Shown here: one piece after another, positions 1 through 7,100 of the stretch
How the letters are laid out: every line of letters starts with the position of its first letter
Position numbering within the stretch: the first letter of the stretch is position 1
From: an uncultured Erysipelotrichaceae bacterium
GTDB lineage: Bacteria; Bacillota_I; Bacilli_A; Erysipelotrichales; Erysipelotrichaceae
DNA length: 40,424 bases
Assembly: GCA_902766005.1 (NCBI GenBank)
Contig: CACXCB010000243.1
Location: forward strand, 1-40,424
Direction of reading: 5' to 3'
Notes under the pieces: model-generated
Databases searched by the model: none
Told to the model about the DNA's origin: nothing
What the model saw: only the letters and a program-made list of their open reading frames with translations
Translations under genes and position numbers: made by a program

Positions 1-17
1 CCTGATCATTTTTTTCT

Positions 18-38
18 GCCTGTTTTTGCAGGCCTTTT
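18..38 (+). terminator. Intrinsic terminator of an upstream gene
   Basis: A 5-bp stem (GCCTG 18-22, CAGGC 29-33) with a T-rich loop is followed by CTTTT. It probably ends a plus-strand gene lying left of the window. The T tract is short, so it may be weak. Confidence 0.45.
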
Positions 39-109
39 CATCGTTCCTTCTCAGTTATTCAGACCTTGGGGTGGGTTTCATACTTTCACCTATAACTATC
101 ATACGAAAA

Positions 110-140
110 AACGAATAACCTTTCTACCTCGATATTCGTT
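110..140. promoter_or_regulatory. Perfect 8-bp inverted repeat upstream of TM1266-type gene
   Basis: AACGAATA at 110-117 is the exact reverse complement of TATTCGTT at 133-140, with a 15-nt spacer. A TATAAT hexamer follows at 172-177, but I see no convincing -35 box. It could be an operator for the gene starting at 234. Apart from this and the hairpin at 18-38, I see nothing else in bases 1-233. Confidence 0.4.
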
Positions 141-233
141 ATGAAACAGAGAAAAGATGACGAAGGGTATTTATAATCGGTCTACCAATGCAAGCAGCTT
201 ATGTGATATGATTATGCAAAGGAGAAAATCATT

Positions 234-479
234 ATGAGTGAAACAAAAATAGCGGTGATTGCCATAATTGTGGAAAATGCCGATTCTGTAGAAAAACTGA
301 ATCGTATTCTGCATGAAAACAGCCGGTACATCATCGGCAGAATGGGACTGCCATACAGACAGAGGAATATTTCCTTGATCAGCATTGCATTGGATGCACC
401 TGCAGAAGCTATCAGCGAATTGCAGAATAAGATTGCTGAACTGGATGGTGTAACAGTCAGTTCAGCTGCAGAGAAATAA
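234..479 (+). CDS. TM1266-family putative iron-only hydrogenase system regulator (ACT-like)
   Basis: This 81-residue protein matches the small ACT/NikR-C-like family (TM1266) usually annotated as a putative regulator of the [FeFe]-hydrogenase system. Visible family features are the N-terminal beta strand IAVIAIIVEN, the central RYIIGRMGLPYRQR segment and the IALDAP strand. The length is typical for the family. The start has an AAAGGAG ribosome binding site. Members often sit beside hydE/hydF/hydG or hydrogenase genes. None of those is in this window, so here it is a single-gene unit ending in the hairpin at 481-502. Whether it binds a small ligand or DNA is not known for this protein. Confidence 0.8.
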   Translation: MSETKIAVIAIIVENADSVEKLNRILHENSRYIIGRMGLPYRQRNISLISIALDAPAEAISELQNKIAELDGVTVSSAAEK

Positions 480-503
480 AAACCGGATCTCTTGATCCGG
501 TTT
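478..503. terminator. Bidirectional terminator between convergent genes
   Basis: A perfect 9-bp stem (AACCGGATC 481-489, GATCCGGTT 494-502) with a TCTT loop is flanked by A residues on the left and T residues on the right, so it can end transcription from both sides. The stop codon of the minus-strand aldolase gene (502-504) lies at its right edge. Confidence 0.7.
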
Positions 504-1179
504 ACGCTAATTCTGACATGGAGGTTTTTCCTGTCAGTTTTTTAAAATCATTCACGAAGTCCTGAATTGCACCATCAATTGCCATGTTCCTGACAAATCC
601 GTCAATGACATCCGGTGCACATGTGGCATTGGCAATGCCGTATTCACAAAGTTCCAGAACCTGCTGGCTGTTTTTGAAGGAAGCGGCCAGAACTTCACAA
701 TCCATATTATGGGTGTCAAGAATATCCTGGATTTCCTTGACGACTTTTACACCGTCATATCCCATGTTATCGATACGGTTGACATATGGTGCCACATAGG
801 AAGCACCGGCTTTGGCTGCAAGGTATGCCTGCATAGGTGTATATACAACTGTTCCGCATGTAGGGATGCCTTCTTTTTTGAGGGCTTTCATCGCTTTGAA
901 GCCTGTAGGAACAGAAGGAAGCTTGACCACGGTGTTCTTGCCGAGAAGATCAACAATCATGTGTGCATCATTGATCATTCCCTCATAGGAAAGATCGACA
1001 GCCTGGGCAAAGATGATTGCCTCTTCACCGATGATTTCACGAATCTCTTTCAAGGTTTCTCTAGGATCTCTTTTTGCCTTTGCGAGAATGCTTGGATTTG
1101 TTGTTACACCATCGATCGGATATACATCCGTTAAACGCTTGATAGCTTCAATATTTGCATCATCAATAAACAGTTTCAT
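502..1179 (-). CDS. Fructose-6-phosphate aldolase / transaldolase-like protein (FSA/TalC family)
   Basis: This is a 225-residue class I aldolase of the small transaldolase (FSA/MipB/TalC) type. The N-terminus LFIDDANIEAI carries the conserved Asp of the first strand, VTTNPSI is the family signature, and K86 in VVKLP is the expected Schiff-base lysine. I chose the ATG at 1179 because it is preceded by AGAAGG and begins exactly where the family begins; the open frame extends upstream without homology. It lies 13 nt downstream of the glycyl radical enzyme gene on the same strand, so the two are probably co-transcribed. In E. coli the same association (fsaA with ybiW/ybiY) occurs. The likely reaction is reversible cleavage of fructose 6-phosphate or a 1-deoxy analogue to glyceraldehyde 3-phosphate and a dihydroxyacetone- or hydroxyacetone-type product. 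The exact substrate is inference. Confidence 0.85.
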   Translation of the reverse strand: MKLFIDDANIEAIKRLTDVYPIDGVTTNPSILAKAKRDPRETLKEIREIIGEEAIIFAQAVDLSYEGMINDAHMIVDLLGKNTVVKLPSVPTGFKAMKALKKEGIPTCGTVVYTPMQAYLAAKAGASYVAPYVNRIDNMGYDGVKVVKEIQDILDTHNMDCEVLAASFKNSQQVLELCEYGIANATCAPDVIDGFVRNMAIDGAIQDFVNDFKKLTGKTSMSELA

Positions 1180-1192
1180 ATTTTCCTTCTTT

Positions 1193-3607
1193 CTATAATG
1201 TCTGTTCGGTTCTGCCGATAATATCATCCTGTGTCTTTTTGGAGAGGACATTGAAGAATGCGCTGTATCCTGCAACTCTGACAATCAGGTCTTTATGTTT
1301 TTCAGGATGTACCTGTGCATCGAGAAGTGTTTCCTTGGAAACAATATTGTATTGTACATGATATCCATGAAGCCTGTTGAAGAACGCTCTCAATAACATC
1401 TCCAGTTTTTGCTTGTTTTCTTCAGATGACAACATTTGCGGGGTCATCTTCTGGTTCAACAGTACACCACCTGTAATCTTTTCCGTCGGCAGTTTTGTGA
1501 TGGATTTGAATACGGCAGTAGGGCCGTTTTTATCTGCGTTATGTGCAGGAGAGCAACCTTCTGCAAGAGGCTCTTTAGCGTTTCTGCCGTCTGGGGTTGC
1601 CATGGTGCCCATGCCTTGTCCGACATTGGCAGAGATGGAAGAAGTTCCACCATAACGGATTCCTCCGATAGGCCCTCTGGCAAATCTTGTGTTTGGATAT
1701 TTTTTGATTTCATCAAGATATGAATCATACGCTTCGACAACGAGATGATCAACTTCATCGATATCATTGCCGTATTTTGGTGCATCATTGATCAGCATAT
1801 CCTGAATCTTTTTGTTTTCCTCGCTTTGGAAATCATCGAGAATGGCATTCCATAATTGTTCCGAAGTGATCTTCTTTTCTTCATAAACCAGCTTTTTAAT
1901 TGCGGCAAGGGAATCGGCCATGTTGGCGATGCCTACCTGCAGGCCGGAAATAAAGTCATATACCGCACCGCCTTCCTTGATGGTTTTGCCTCTGCCGATG
2001 CAATCATCAGTCAATGCGGAGCAGAGAATATCAGGGACGTCTCTTTCACTGGCTTTATCGATGGCATTTTCCACAATGACACTGTATCTGGTAAATTCTC
2101 TAAGGGTTTTATCCCATACCTTCATCAGCTCATCAAAATCTTTCCATTCCGTGAAATATCCGTAACCTTTGGTGAATCTTTTACCGGATGTTAAATCCAC
2201 ACCGTTGTTCATTGCGCAAAGAAGCAGCCTTGGAAAATTGACATAAGACATGCCGGTACAGCGATAACCCCATTTGCCAGGTACGGCTGTTTCTACGCAT
2301 CCGATTGCACTGTAGTTGTAAGCGTCTTCCTCCTTGACACCCCAGTTGATGAAGGAAGGGATGATCACTTCATCGTTGTTGAGGGCAGGCATGCCGAAGC
2401 CGAGTTTCATGACTTCAATGCATTCATCAAAGAATTCTTTATTTAAATTTGCATGATATCTGACGGTCAGATTTGGCTGTGTCAGTCTTGTCTGGGCAAC
2501 AGACTGTAATACGAGGAAGGACAGTTCATTTACCGCATCTTTTTTATCGGTTGTTTGGCCGCCGATCGTAACATTCTGGTACATCGGGGAACCGGCGGAA
2601 CTCAAGGTATGTGCCTGGGATCTGACTTTGTTGATGGTGAGGGTTTTGATCCATAGACAGGTAAGAAGTTCAAGTGCCTCATCCTTTGTGATTCTTTCAT
2701 TTTTGATGTCATTGATAAAGTAGGGATACATGTACTGGTCGAATCTGCCGTAGCTTAATGAATGGCCGTTAGATTCAATCTGCAGGATCAGCTGGATGAA
2801 CCAAACGGACTGTACAGCTTCCCTGAAAGAAGAAGCAGGCTCGTAAGGAACCTTTGCACAGATTCTGCTGATTTCATTCAATTCTGCTTTACGTTTTGTA
2901 TCTGTTTCTTTTTCGGCAAGTTCCTTTGCCAAAACACTGTATCTTTCGGCAAAAGTTTTTACTGCTTCAATCACAATCAACACTGCTTTATAGAAAACAT
3001 ATTTGTCGATGGATTCGGGGTCGGCAAGATCCAGTTCGCTTTTCAGTGTTCTGGTTCTTTCTTCATATCCTCTGAGGCCTTCTTTTAATACCTTTTCATA
3101 ATTTACCGCAAGGTGCGCATCTCCTGCATTCAGCTTTCCTTCCATGCCGAAGACGCCGGTTTCCATGAATACGCTGACTTCGTCGGGAAGAAGTGCTTCT
3201 CCTCTTGCACGCAGGTTGTTATTGTCCCAGAAAGGTGCAATATTGCGGATCTGTTCTTTTGTTTCTTCCGTAATATAGAAGACATCGCCGTCTCTTTTCT
3301 CAAAGAGATCCAGTTCGTTCAGGACAAACTCCAGTGTATATTCCGGAAATACTGGAGCATTTCTGTTCTTTGTAGCCTGGTTGCCGACAAGAAGTGTTTT
3401 GTCTTCGATATAGACGGTCATGTTTTCCAATATCTTTTTGAGCATCAATGCTCTCATCATCACTCTTGGCTGGTTTTGATTTTCTTTGTATGCTTCTGTC
3501 GCTAATACTGCTCTTTCTGCATCTACATATGGTTTTTCATCTAATACTTCTTCACGGAATGCCTGCATTCTTTTTGTTAATGATCCAAAATGTTCCTTGT
3601 TTTCCAT
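1193..3607 (-). CDS. Glycyl radical enzyme, PFL2/YbiW-like
   Basis: This is an 804-residue glycyl radical enzyme of the pyruvate-formate-lyase-2/dehydratase class. The active-site motif GCVE gives Cys437 as the thiyl radical site and Glu439 as the general base, as in dehydratase and lyase members. The C-terminal RVAGYSAFF motif gives Gly780 as the radical carrier. GCVETAVPGKWG differs from the GCVEP motif of diol and choline enzymes, so this is not a standard glycerol, propanediol or choline enzyme, and it is not true PFL (which has a Cys-Cys pair). The start at 3607 has AAGGAG seven bases upstream; an earlier in-frame ATG lies upstream of that site and is rejected. The FSA-type aldolase downstream and the divergent activase suggest a YbiW-type role on a sugar phosphate, possibly 1,5-anhydroglucitol 6-phosphate. 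The assignment to that substrate is inference from gene context. Confidence 0.85.
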   Translation of the reverse strand: MENKEHFGSLTKRMQAFREEVLDEKPYVDAERAVLATEAYKENQNQPRVMMRALMLKKILENMTVYIEDKTLLVGNQATKNRNAPVFPEYTLEFVLNELDLFEKRDGDVFYITEETKEQIRNIAPFWDNNNLRARGEALLPDEVSVFMETGVFGMEGKLNAGDAHLAVNYEKVLKEGLRGYEERTRTLKSELDLADPESIDKYVFYKAVLIVIEAVKTFAERYSVLAKELAEKETDTKRKAELNEISRICAKVPYEPASSFREAVQSVWFIQLILQIESNGHSLSYGRFDQYMYPYFINDIKNERITKDEALELLTCLWIKTLTINKVRSQAHTLSSAGSPMYQNVTIGGQTTDKKDAVNELSFLVLQSVAQTRLTQPNLTVRYHANLNKEFFDECIEVMKLGFGMPALNNDEVIIPSFINWGVKEEDAYNYSAIGCVETAVPGKWGYRCTGMSYVNFPRLLLCAMNNGVDLTSGKRFTKGYGYFTEWKDFDELMKVWDKTLREFTRYSVIVENAIDKASERDVPDILCSALTDDCIGRGKTIKEGGAVYDFISGLQVGIANMADSLAAIKKLVYEEKKITSEQLWNAILDDFQSEENKKIQDMLINDAPKYGNDIDEVDHLVVEAYDSYLDEIKKYPNTRFARGPIGGIRYGGTSSISANVGQGMGTMATPDGRNAKEPLAEGCSPAHNADKNGPTAVFKSITKLPTEKITGGVLLNQKMTPQMLSSEENKQKLEMLLRAFFNRLHGYHVQYNIVSKETLLDAQVHPEKHKDLIVRVAGYSAFFNVLSKKTQDDIIGRTEQTL

Positions 3608-3624
3608 GTGTCCGCTCCTTATGT

Positions 3625-3752
3625 GTTTCAAATGAAACTTAATTCTTTTTCATTTGCAAAAATAATATACATTATGAACAATACATTGTCAATATTATTT
3701 CTAACAAAAATTAAAAAACTTTCATTCGTAATATTTGTATGTACATTATGAA
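3625..3752. promoter_or_regulatory. Divergent control region of the glycyl radical module
   Basis: The 180-bp gap between the divergent enzyme and activase genes holds three ordered elements. GTTTCA-N2-TGAAAC (3625-3638) is a compact palindrome. CAAATGAAA (3629-3637) and TTTCATTTG (3648-3656) form a perfect 9-bp inverted repeat. TACATTATGAA occurs twice in direct orientation (3668-3678 and 3742-3752), once near each gene. These look like binding sites for one or two regulators controlling both promoters. No regulator gene is adjacent, so the protein is unknown. Confidence 0.5.
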
Positions 3753-3787
3753 ACAATTGTGCTACTATTTTGGTGAGGTGATGCATT

Positions 3788-4702
3788 ATGGAAAGAGCAG
3801 ATCGTACAATACAGGGAACAGTATTTAATATTCAGAAATTCAGTGTAAATGACGGACCTGGCATACGGACAGTCGTGTTTTTGAAAGGATGTCCGTTACG
3901 CTGCAAGTGGTGTGCAAATCCGGAAAGCCAGTTAACTAAAATACAGGTATTATGGGATTATAAAAAATGCATCAAATGCAGGCATTGTATAGATGTTTGC
4001 CCGAAACAGGCCATTCGGTATACTGATGACTGTATCATTATTGATCATGTGAAATGTAATTCATGCAGGCAATGCGTCATGGAATGCCCGCAAAAAGCAT
4101 TAAAAACAGAAGGTGAAATAAAATCTGTCCAAGAGGTACTGGATATTGTTTTGCAAGATGAAGTGTTCTACGAAGAAAGCGGCGGAGGGATTACCTTATC
4201 CGGAGGAGAGATGCTTGCACAACCTCAGTTTTCCATGGAATTATTAAAAGCGGCAAAAGAAGAGGGACTGCATACATGTTGTGAAACGACAGGATATGCA
4301 GATCCTGAGGTATTTAAAAAAATCATTGAGAATGTGGATTATGTATTGTTTGATATGAAGCACTGGAATGCAGATAAGCATAAAGAAGGCACAGGTGTTA
4401 CCAATGAACTTCCAATATGCAATATGAAATATGCCAATGCAATAGGAAAAGAAGTATTAGCGAGAATACCTGTAATTCCCGGTTTCAATGATTCTTTAGA
4501 AGATGCGAAACAACTGGCTTTGTTATTAAAAGAAACAGGTACAAAACAATGTCAACTTCTTCCGTTTCATCAATTTGGTGAGAATAAATATGCATTGCTA
4601 AATAAAGAATATGCTTATCAGAATGTAAATGCTTTGCATAAAGAGGATTTACAAGAATACCTTCAAATATTTCTCAAACAGGATATAAATGCATATTTCT
4701 GA
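3788..4702 (+). CDS. Glycyl radical enzyme activating protein (radical SAM)
   Basis: This 304-residue protein is a PFL-activase-type radical SAM enzyme. The CxxxCxxC cluster motif is Cys35, Cys39 and Cys42. Two ferredoxin-like 4Fe-4S motifs follow (Cys61/64/67/71 and Cys90/93/96/100), an insert typical of activases for dehydratase-type radical enzymes and absent from true PFL activase. GGGITLSGGE is the family glycine-rich SAM-binding motif. The predicted job is to abstract hydrogen from Gly780 of the divergently encoded radical enzyme using S-adenosylmethionine and reduced ferredoxin or flavodoxin. The start codon at 3788 follows a GGTGAGGTG ribosome binding site; the ATG at 3781 is out of frame. 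A hairpin terminator follows directly. Confidence 0.9.
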   Translation: MERADRTIQGTVFNIQKFSVNDGPGIRTVVFLKGCPLRCKWCANPESQLTKIQVLWDYKKCIKCRHCIDVCPKQAIRYTDDCIIIDHVKCNSCRQCVMECPQKALKTEGEIKSVQEVLDIVLQDEVFYEESGGGITLSGGEMLAQPQFSMELLKAAKEEGLHTCCETTGYADPEVFKKIIENVDYVLFDMKHWNADKHKEGTGVTNELPICNMKYANAIGKEVLARIPVIPGFNDSLEDAKQLALLLKETGTKQCQLLPFHQFGENKYALLNKEYAYQNVNALHKEDLQEYLQIFLKQDINAYF

Positions 4703-4707
4703 GAAAC

Positions 4708-4732
4708 AAGACGGGTGAAAATCCGTCTTTTC
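4708..4732 (+). terminator. Terminator of the activase gene
   Basis: The stem AAGACGG (4708-4714) / CCGTCTT (4723-4729) is followed by TTCT. It starts 6 nt after the stop codon of the activase. Confidence 0.65.
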
Positions 4733-4797
4733 TTAATGCAATTTTAATGTGCATTAATAGTACCTTAACCCAATCTTAATGCCATCTTATCTACAAT
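4733..4797 (+). promoter_or_regulatory. Tandem 10-11-bp TTAA repeats and -10 box: response-regulator operator for ktrB
   Basis: TTAA cores begin at 4733, 4744, 4754, 4765 and 4776, followed by a TTAT at 4787, so the spacing is 11, 10, 11, 11, 11. Fuller copies read CTTAATGCAAT, CTTAACCCAAT and CTTAATGCCAT. A TACAAT -10 hexamer lies at 4792-4797, and the expected -35 position is filled by the repeats with no TTGACA-like box. This is the arrangement of an OmpR/PhoB-family activator promoter with tandem half-sites on one DNA face. The most likely binder is the KdpE-like regulator encoded at 9040-9738 in the same operon. Confidence 0.65.
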
Positions 4798-4822
4798 ACA
4801 GATAGAAAGGGAAGGTGGCAGA

Positions 4823-6154
4823 ATGGTTAAGATTCGTGTGTTTATACGGGATCATCTGACTTCATTCAGAATCATATTGATCGGATTTGTCTTGTTGATT
4901 CTTGTAGGTGCATTTCTTTTAACACTGCCTGTTGCAAGTGCATCGGCAGAAAAAACACCGTTTCTGGATGCTCTGTTTACTTCTGCTTCCGCCACCTGTG
5001 TTACCGGACTTGTCGTTCGGGATACTGCAACGTATTGGTCATCTTTCGGCAAATGCATTATCTTGTTTTTAATACAGATCGGCGGGTTAGGCGTGGTCAG
5101 TGTTGCGGTATTTATGATGGTTTTGAGTGGCAGGCAGATAGGGATTCATCAGCGCAGTGTCATGCAGGATGCAATATCTGCACCCCAGATCGGCGGAATT
5201 GTCAGATTTACAAAATTTTTCATTTTGGGGACATTGCTGTTTGAATCACTCGGAGTCCTGGCCTTGCTGCCGGTTTTTATACCGGATTATGGATTGATCA
5301 AAGGATTTTGTTTTTCGGTATTTCATTCTGTTTCGGCTTTCTGTAATGCCGGATTTGATCTGATGGGTGGCTTTTCCTCACTGACTTTTTATAAAAGTCA
5401 TATATGGCTGAATCTCATCATCATGCTTCTGATTATTGCCGGAGGTATTGGATTCAGCACATGGAGAAATCTGCTGGAAGAAAAATTCAAATGGAGAAAC
5501 CTGAAAGTACAAACCAAAATCATTCTTTTCACTACTGCAGTGCTATTGCTTTTGCCTTATGCTTATTTCTATTGTATCGAGTTTTCCGAATATGCATTAA
5601 AAGAAAGAATACTATTCTCTGCGTTTCAATCTGTAACACCGAGAACAGCCGGATTTAATACATTTGATTACAGTGCAATGTCCGAAGGCGGATTGCTGAT
5701 TACGATTTTGCTGATGCTGATCGGCGGAGCCCCCGGTTCTACTGCAGGAGGAATGAAGGTAACAACGGTATTTGTTCTTGTTTTGGCCAGTATTTCCAAT
5801 CTGCAGAGAAATGAAAATGTCAATTGTTTTAAAAGAAGGATGGATTATTCCGTTATTCAGAATGCATTTTCAATTCTGATGGTTTATTTCTGGATGTTGG
5901 CAGCAGGTACAATCATCCTTTCGCGGGTTGAATCAATTCCTGTTATCCATGCGATGTTTGAATGTGCTTCGGCATTGGGCACAGTTGGATTGACAGTCGG
6001 TATTACACCTGTTTTATCTCCCTTATCTAAAATCATTCTGATTCTCTTTATGTATTTTGGAAGGGTTGGCGGATTAACTATTGCATATGCAGCAGTTTCA
6101 ACAAGAAGAAAAGCTTTTAAAAAATACCCGATGGAAAAAATAGCAATCGGATAG
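4823..6154 (+). CDS. ktrB: Potassium uptake channel subunit KtrB/TrkH family
   Basis: This 443-residue membrane protein is the ion-translocating subunit of a Ktr/Trk potassium uptake system. The length matches KtrB rather than the longer TrkH. Four pore-loop segments with filter glycines can be read: SASATCVTGLVV, SAFCNAGFD, TPRTAGFNTF and ASALGTVGLTVG. A GGAPGSTAGGMK loop, the conserved gating-loop region of this superfamily, lies near the third repeat. It is the first gene of a five-gene run. It starts 26 nt after the -10 box of the tandem-repeat promoter and has an AGGTGG ribosome binding site. The regulatory subunit KtrA follows after 10 nt. Expression is probably controlled by the two-component system at the end of the run. 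Confidence 0.9.
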   Translation: MVKIRVFIRDHLTSFRIILIGFVLLILVGAFLLTLPVASASAEKTPFLDALFTSASATCVTGLVVRDTATYWSSFGKCIILFLIQIGGLGVVSVAVFMMVLSGRQIGIHQRSVMQDAISAPQIGGIVRFTKFFILGTLLFESLGVLALLPVFIPDYGLIKGFCFSVFHSVSAFCNAGFDLMGGFSSLTFYKSHIWLNLIIMLLIIAGGIGFSTWRNLLEEKFKWRNLKVQTKIILFTTAVLLLLPYAYFYCIEFSEYALKERILFSAFQSVTPRTAGFNTFDYSAMSEGGLLITILLMLIGGAPGSTAGGMKVTTVFVLVLASISNLQRNENVNCFKRRMDYSVIQNAFSILMVYFWMLAAGTIILSRVESIPVIHAMFECASALGTVGLTVGITPVLSPLSKIILILFMYFGRVGGLTIAYAAVSTRRKAFKKYPMEKIAIG

Positions 6155-6164
6155 GAGGTGTCAG

Positions 6165-6812
6165 ATGAAAAAGAATATATTGGTCATCGGAGCAGGAAGA
6201 TTTGGCAGATATACATGTCAGAAACTGCATGAAATGGGACATCAGGTGATGCTGGTGGATAAAAATGAAGACAGATTAAATAAAGTTTTGAAATATGCCA
6301 CGAATGCAGAGATCGGAGATAGTACAGATGCTGCTTTTATGCAGACGCTTGGCATTAAAGATTATGACTTATGTATTGTCGCAATAGGTGATGACTTTCT
6401 AAGCTCATTGGAAACAACTTTTTTACTGGATGAACTCGGTGCAAAAAAGATAGTTTCACGAGCCACCAGCGGTTCACAGGAAAAATTTTTACTAAGAAAC
6501 GGCGCAAATGCGGTAGTATTTCCGGAAAGACAACTCGGAAGCTGGACAGCAATACGTTTCAGCTCCGACAACATTTCCAATTATATTGAGTTGATGGACG
6601 GGTATTCAATTTTCGAATTAGCTGTTCCGATTCGCTGGGATAATAAAAAAATCGGTGAATTAGAAGTACGACAGAAATATGGTATCAATATCCTGGGTGT
6701 AAAAAACGGAAGAATGGATATGAATATCAGCTTTGATACTGTTTTGCATTTCGGACAGTCGATGCTGGTGCTGGGAAAAACACAAAGCATACAGAAACTG
6801 TTCTATCTCTAG
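6165..6812 (+). CDS. ktrA: Ktr potassium uptake regulatory subunit KtrA (RCK domains)
   Basis: This 215-residue cytoplasmic protein has an N-terminal RCK_N/TrkA-N Rossmann domain with the nucleotide motif GAGRFG (residues 9-14) and the following acidic residue in LVDKNED. A C-terminal RCK_C/TrkA-C domain occupies about residues 135-215. Proteins of this type form an octameric ring on KtrB and gate it with ATP/ADP; in several Bacillota the RCK_C domain also binds c-di-AMP. Its length is usual for KtrA. A strong AGGAGGTG site precedes the start, and the gene lies between ktrB and a small membrane-protein gene with 10- and 13-nt gaps. c-di-AMP binding here is inference from family knowledge. Confidence 0.9.
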   Translation: MKKNILVIGAGRFGRYTCQKLHEMGHQVMLVDKNEDRLNKVLKYATNAEIGDSTDAAFMQTLGIKDYDLCIVAIGDDFLSSLETTFLLDELGAKKIVSRATSGSQEKFLLRNGANAVVFPERQLGSWTAIRFSSDNISNYIELMDGYSIFELAVPIRWDNKKIGELEVRQKYGINILGVKNGRMDMNISFDTVLHFGQSMLVLGKTQSIQKLFYL

Positions 6813-6825
6813 AAAGGAGCTGTTT

Positions 6826-7068
6826 ATGATGTTAATAAATATCATTGTGATTGCCGGTTTTATCGGATCGGCAGCTCTCATATATTTTATGATCAGTCTT
6901 TTTCTGGATTTCCTTCTTCCGTATAAAAAACCAAAAAGATCTAAATTCTCAAAAGAAGAATTGAGCAGAAAAGTATCTGCAATAAAACTGCCGGATAAAA
7001 ATAAACATATACAAAGAAAATCGAATGAATCCAAACGACTGATATCAATAAAATATTTGCATTTTTAA
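6826..7068 (+). CDS. Small single-span membrane protein in the Ktr/KdpDE-like operon
   Basis: This 80-residue protein has one hydrophobic segment at about residues 4-30 followed by a basic, lysine-rich cytoplasmic-type tail. I chose the ATG at 6826 because AAAGGAG lies just upstream; an open frame reaches further upstream into ktrA without a start signal. I recognise no family. Position between the potassium channel subunits and the sensor kinase suggests a small accessory subunit, by analogy with KdpF of the Kdp ATPase or with small regulators of sensor kinases. That role is inference. The following kinase gene starts 11-32 nt downstream. Confidence 0.7.
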   Translation: MMLINIIVIAGFIGSAALIYFMISLFLDFLLPYKKPKRSKFSKEELSRKVSAIKLPDKNKHIQRKSNESKRLISIKYLHF

Positions 7069-7100
7069 AATCAGATTATATGATAGAAAAAAGGCAGGTT

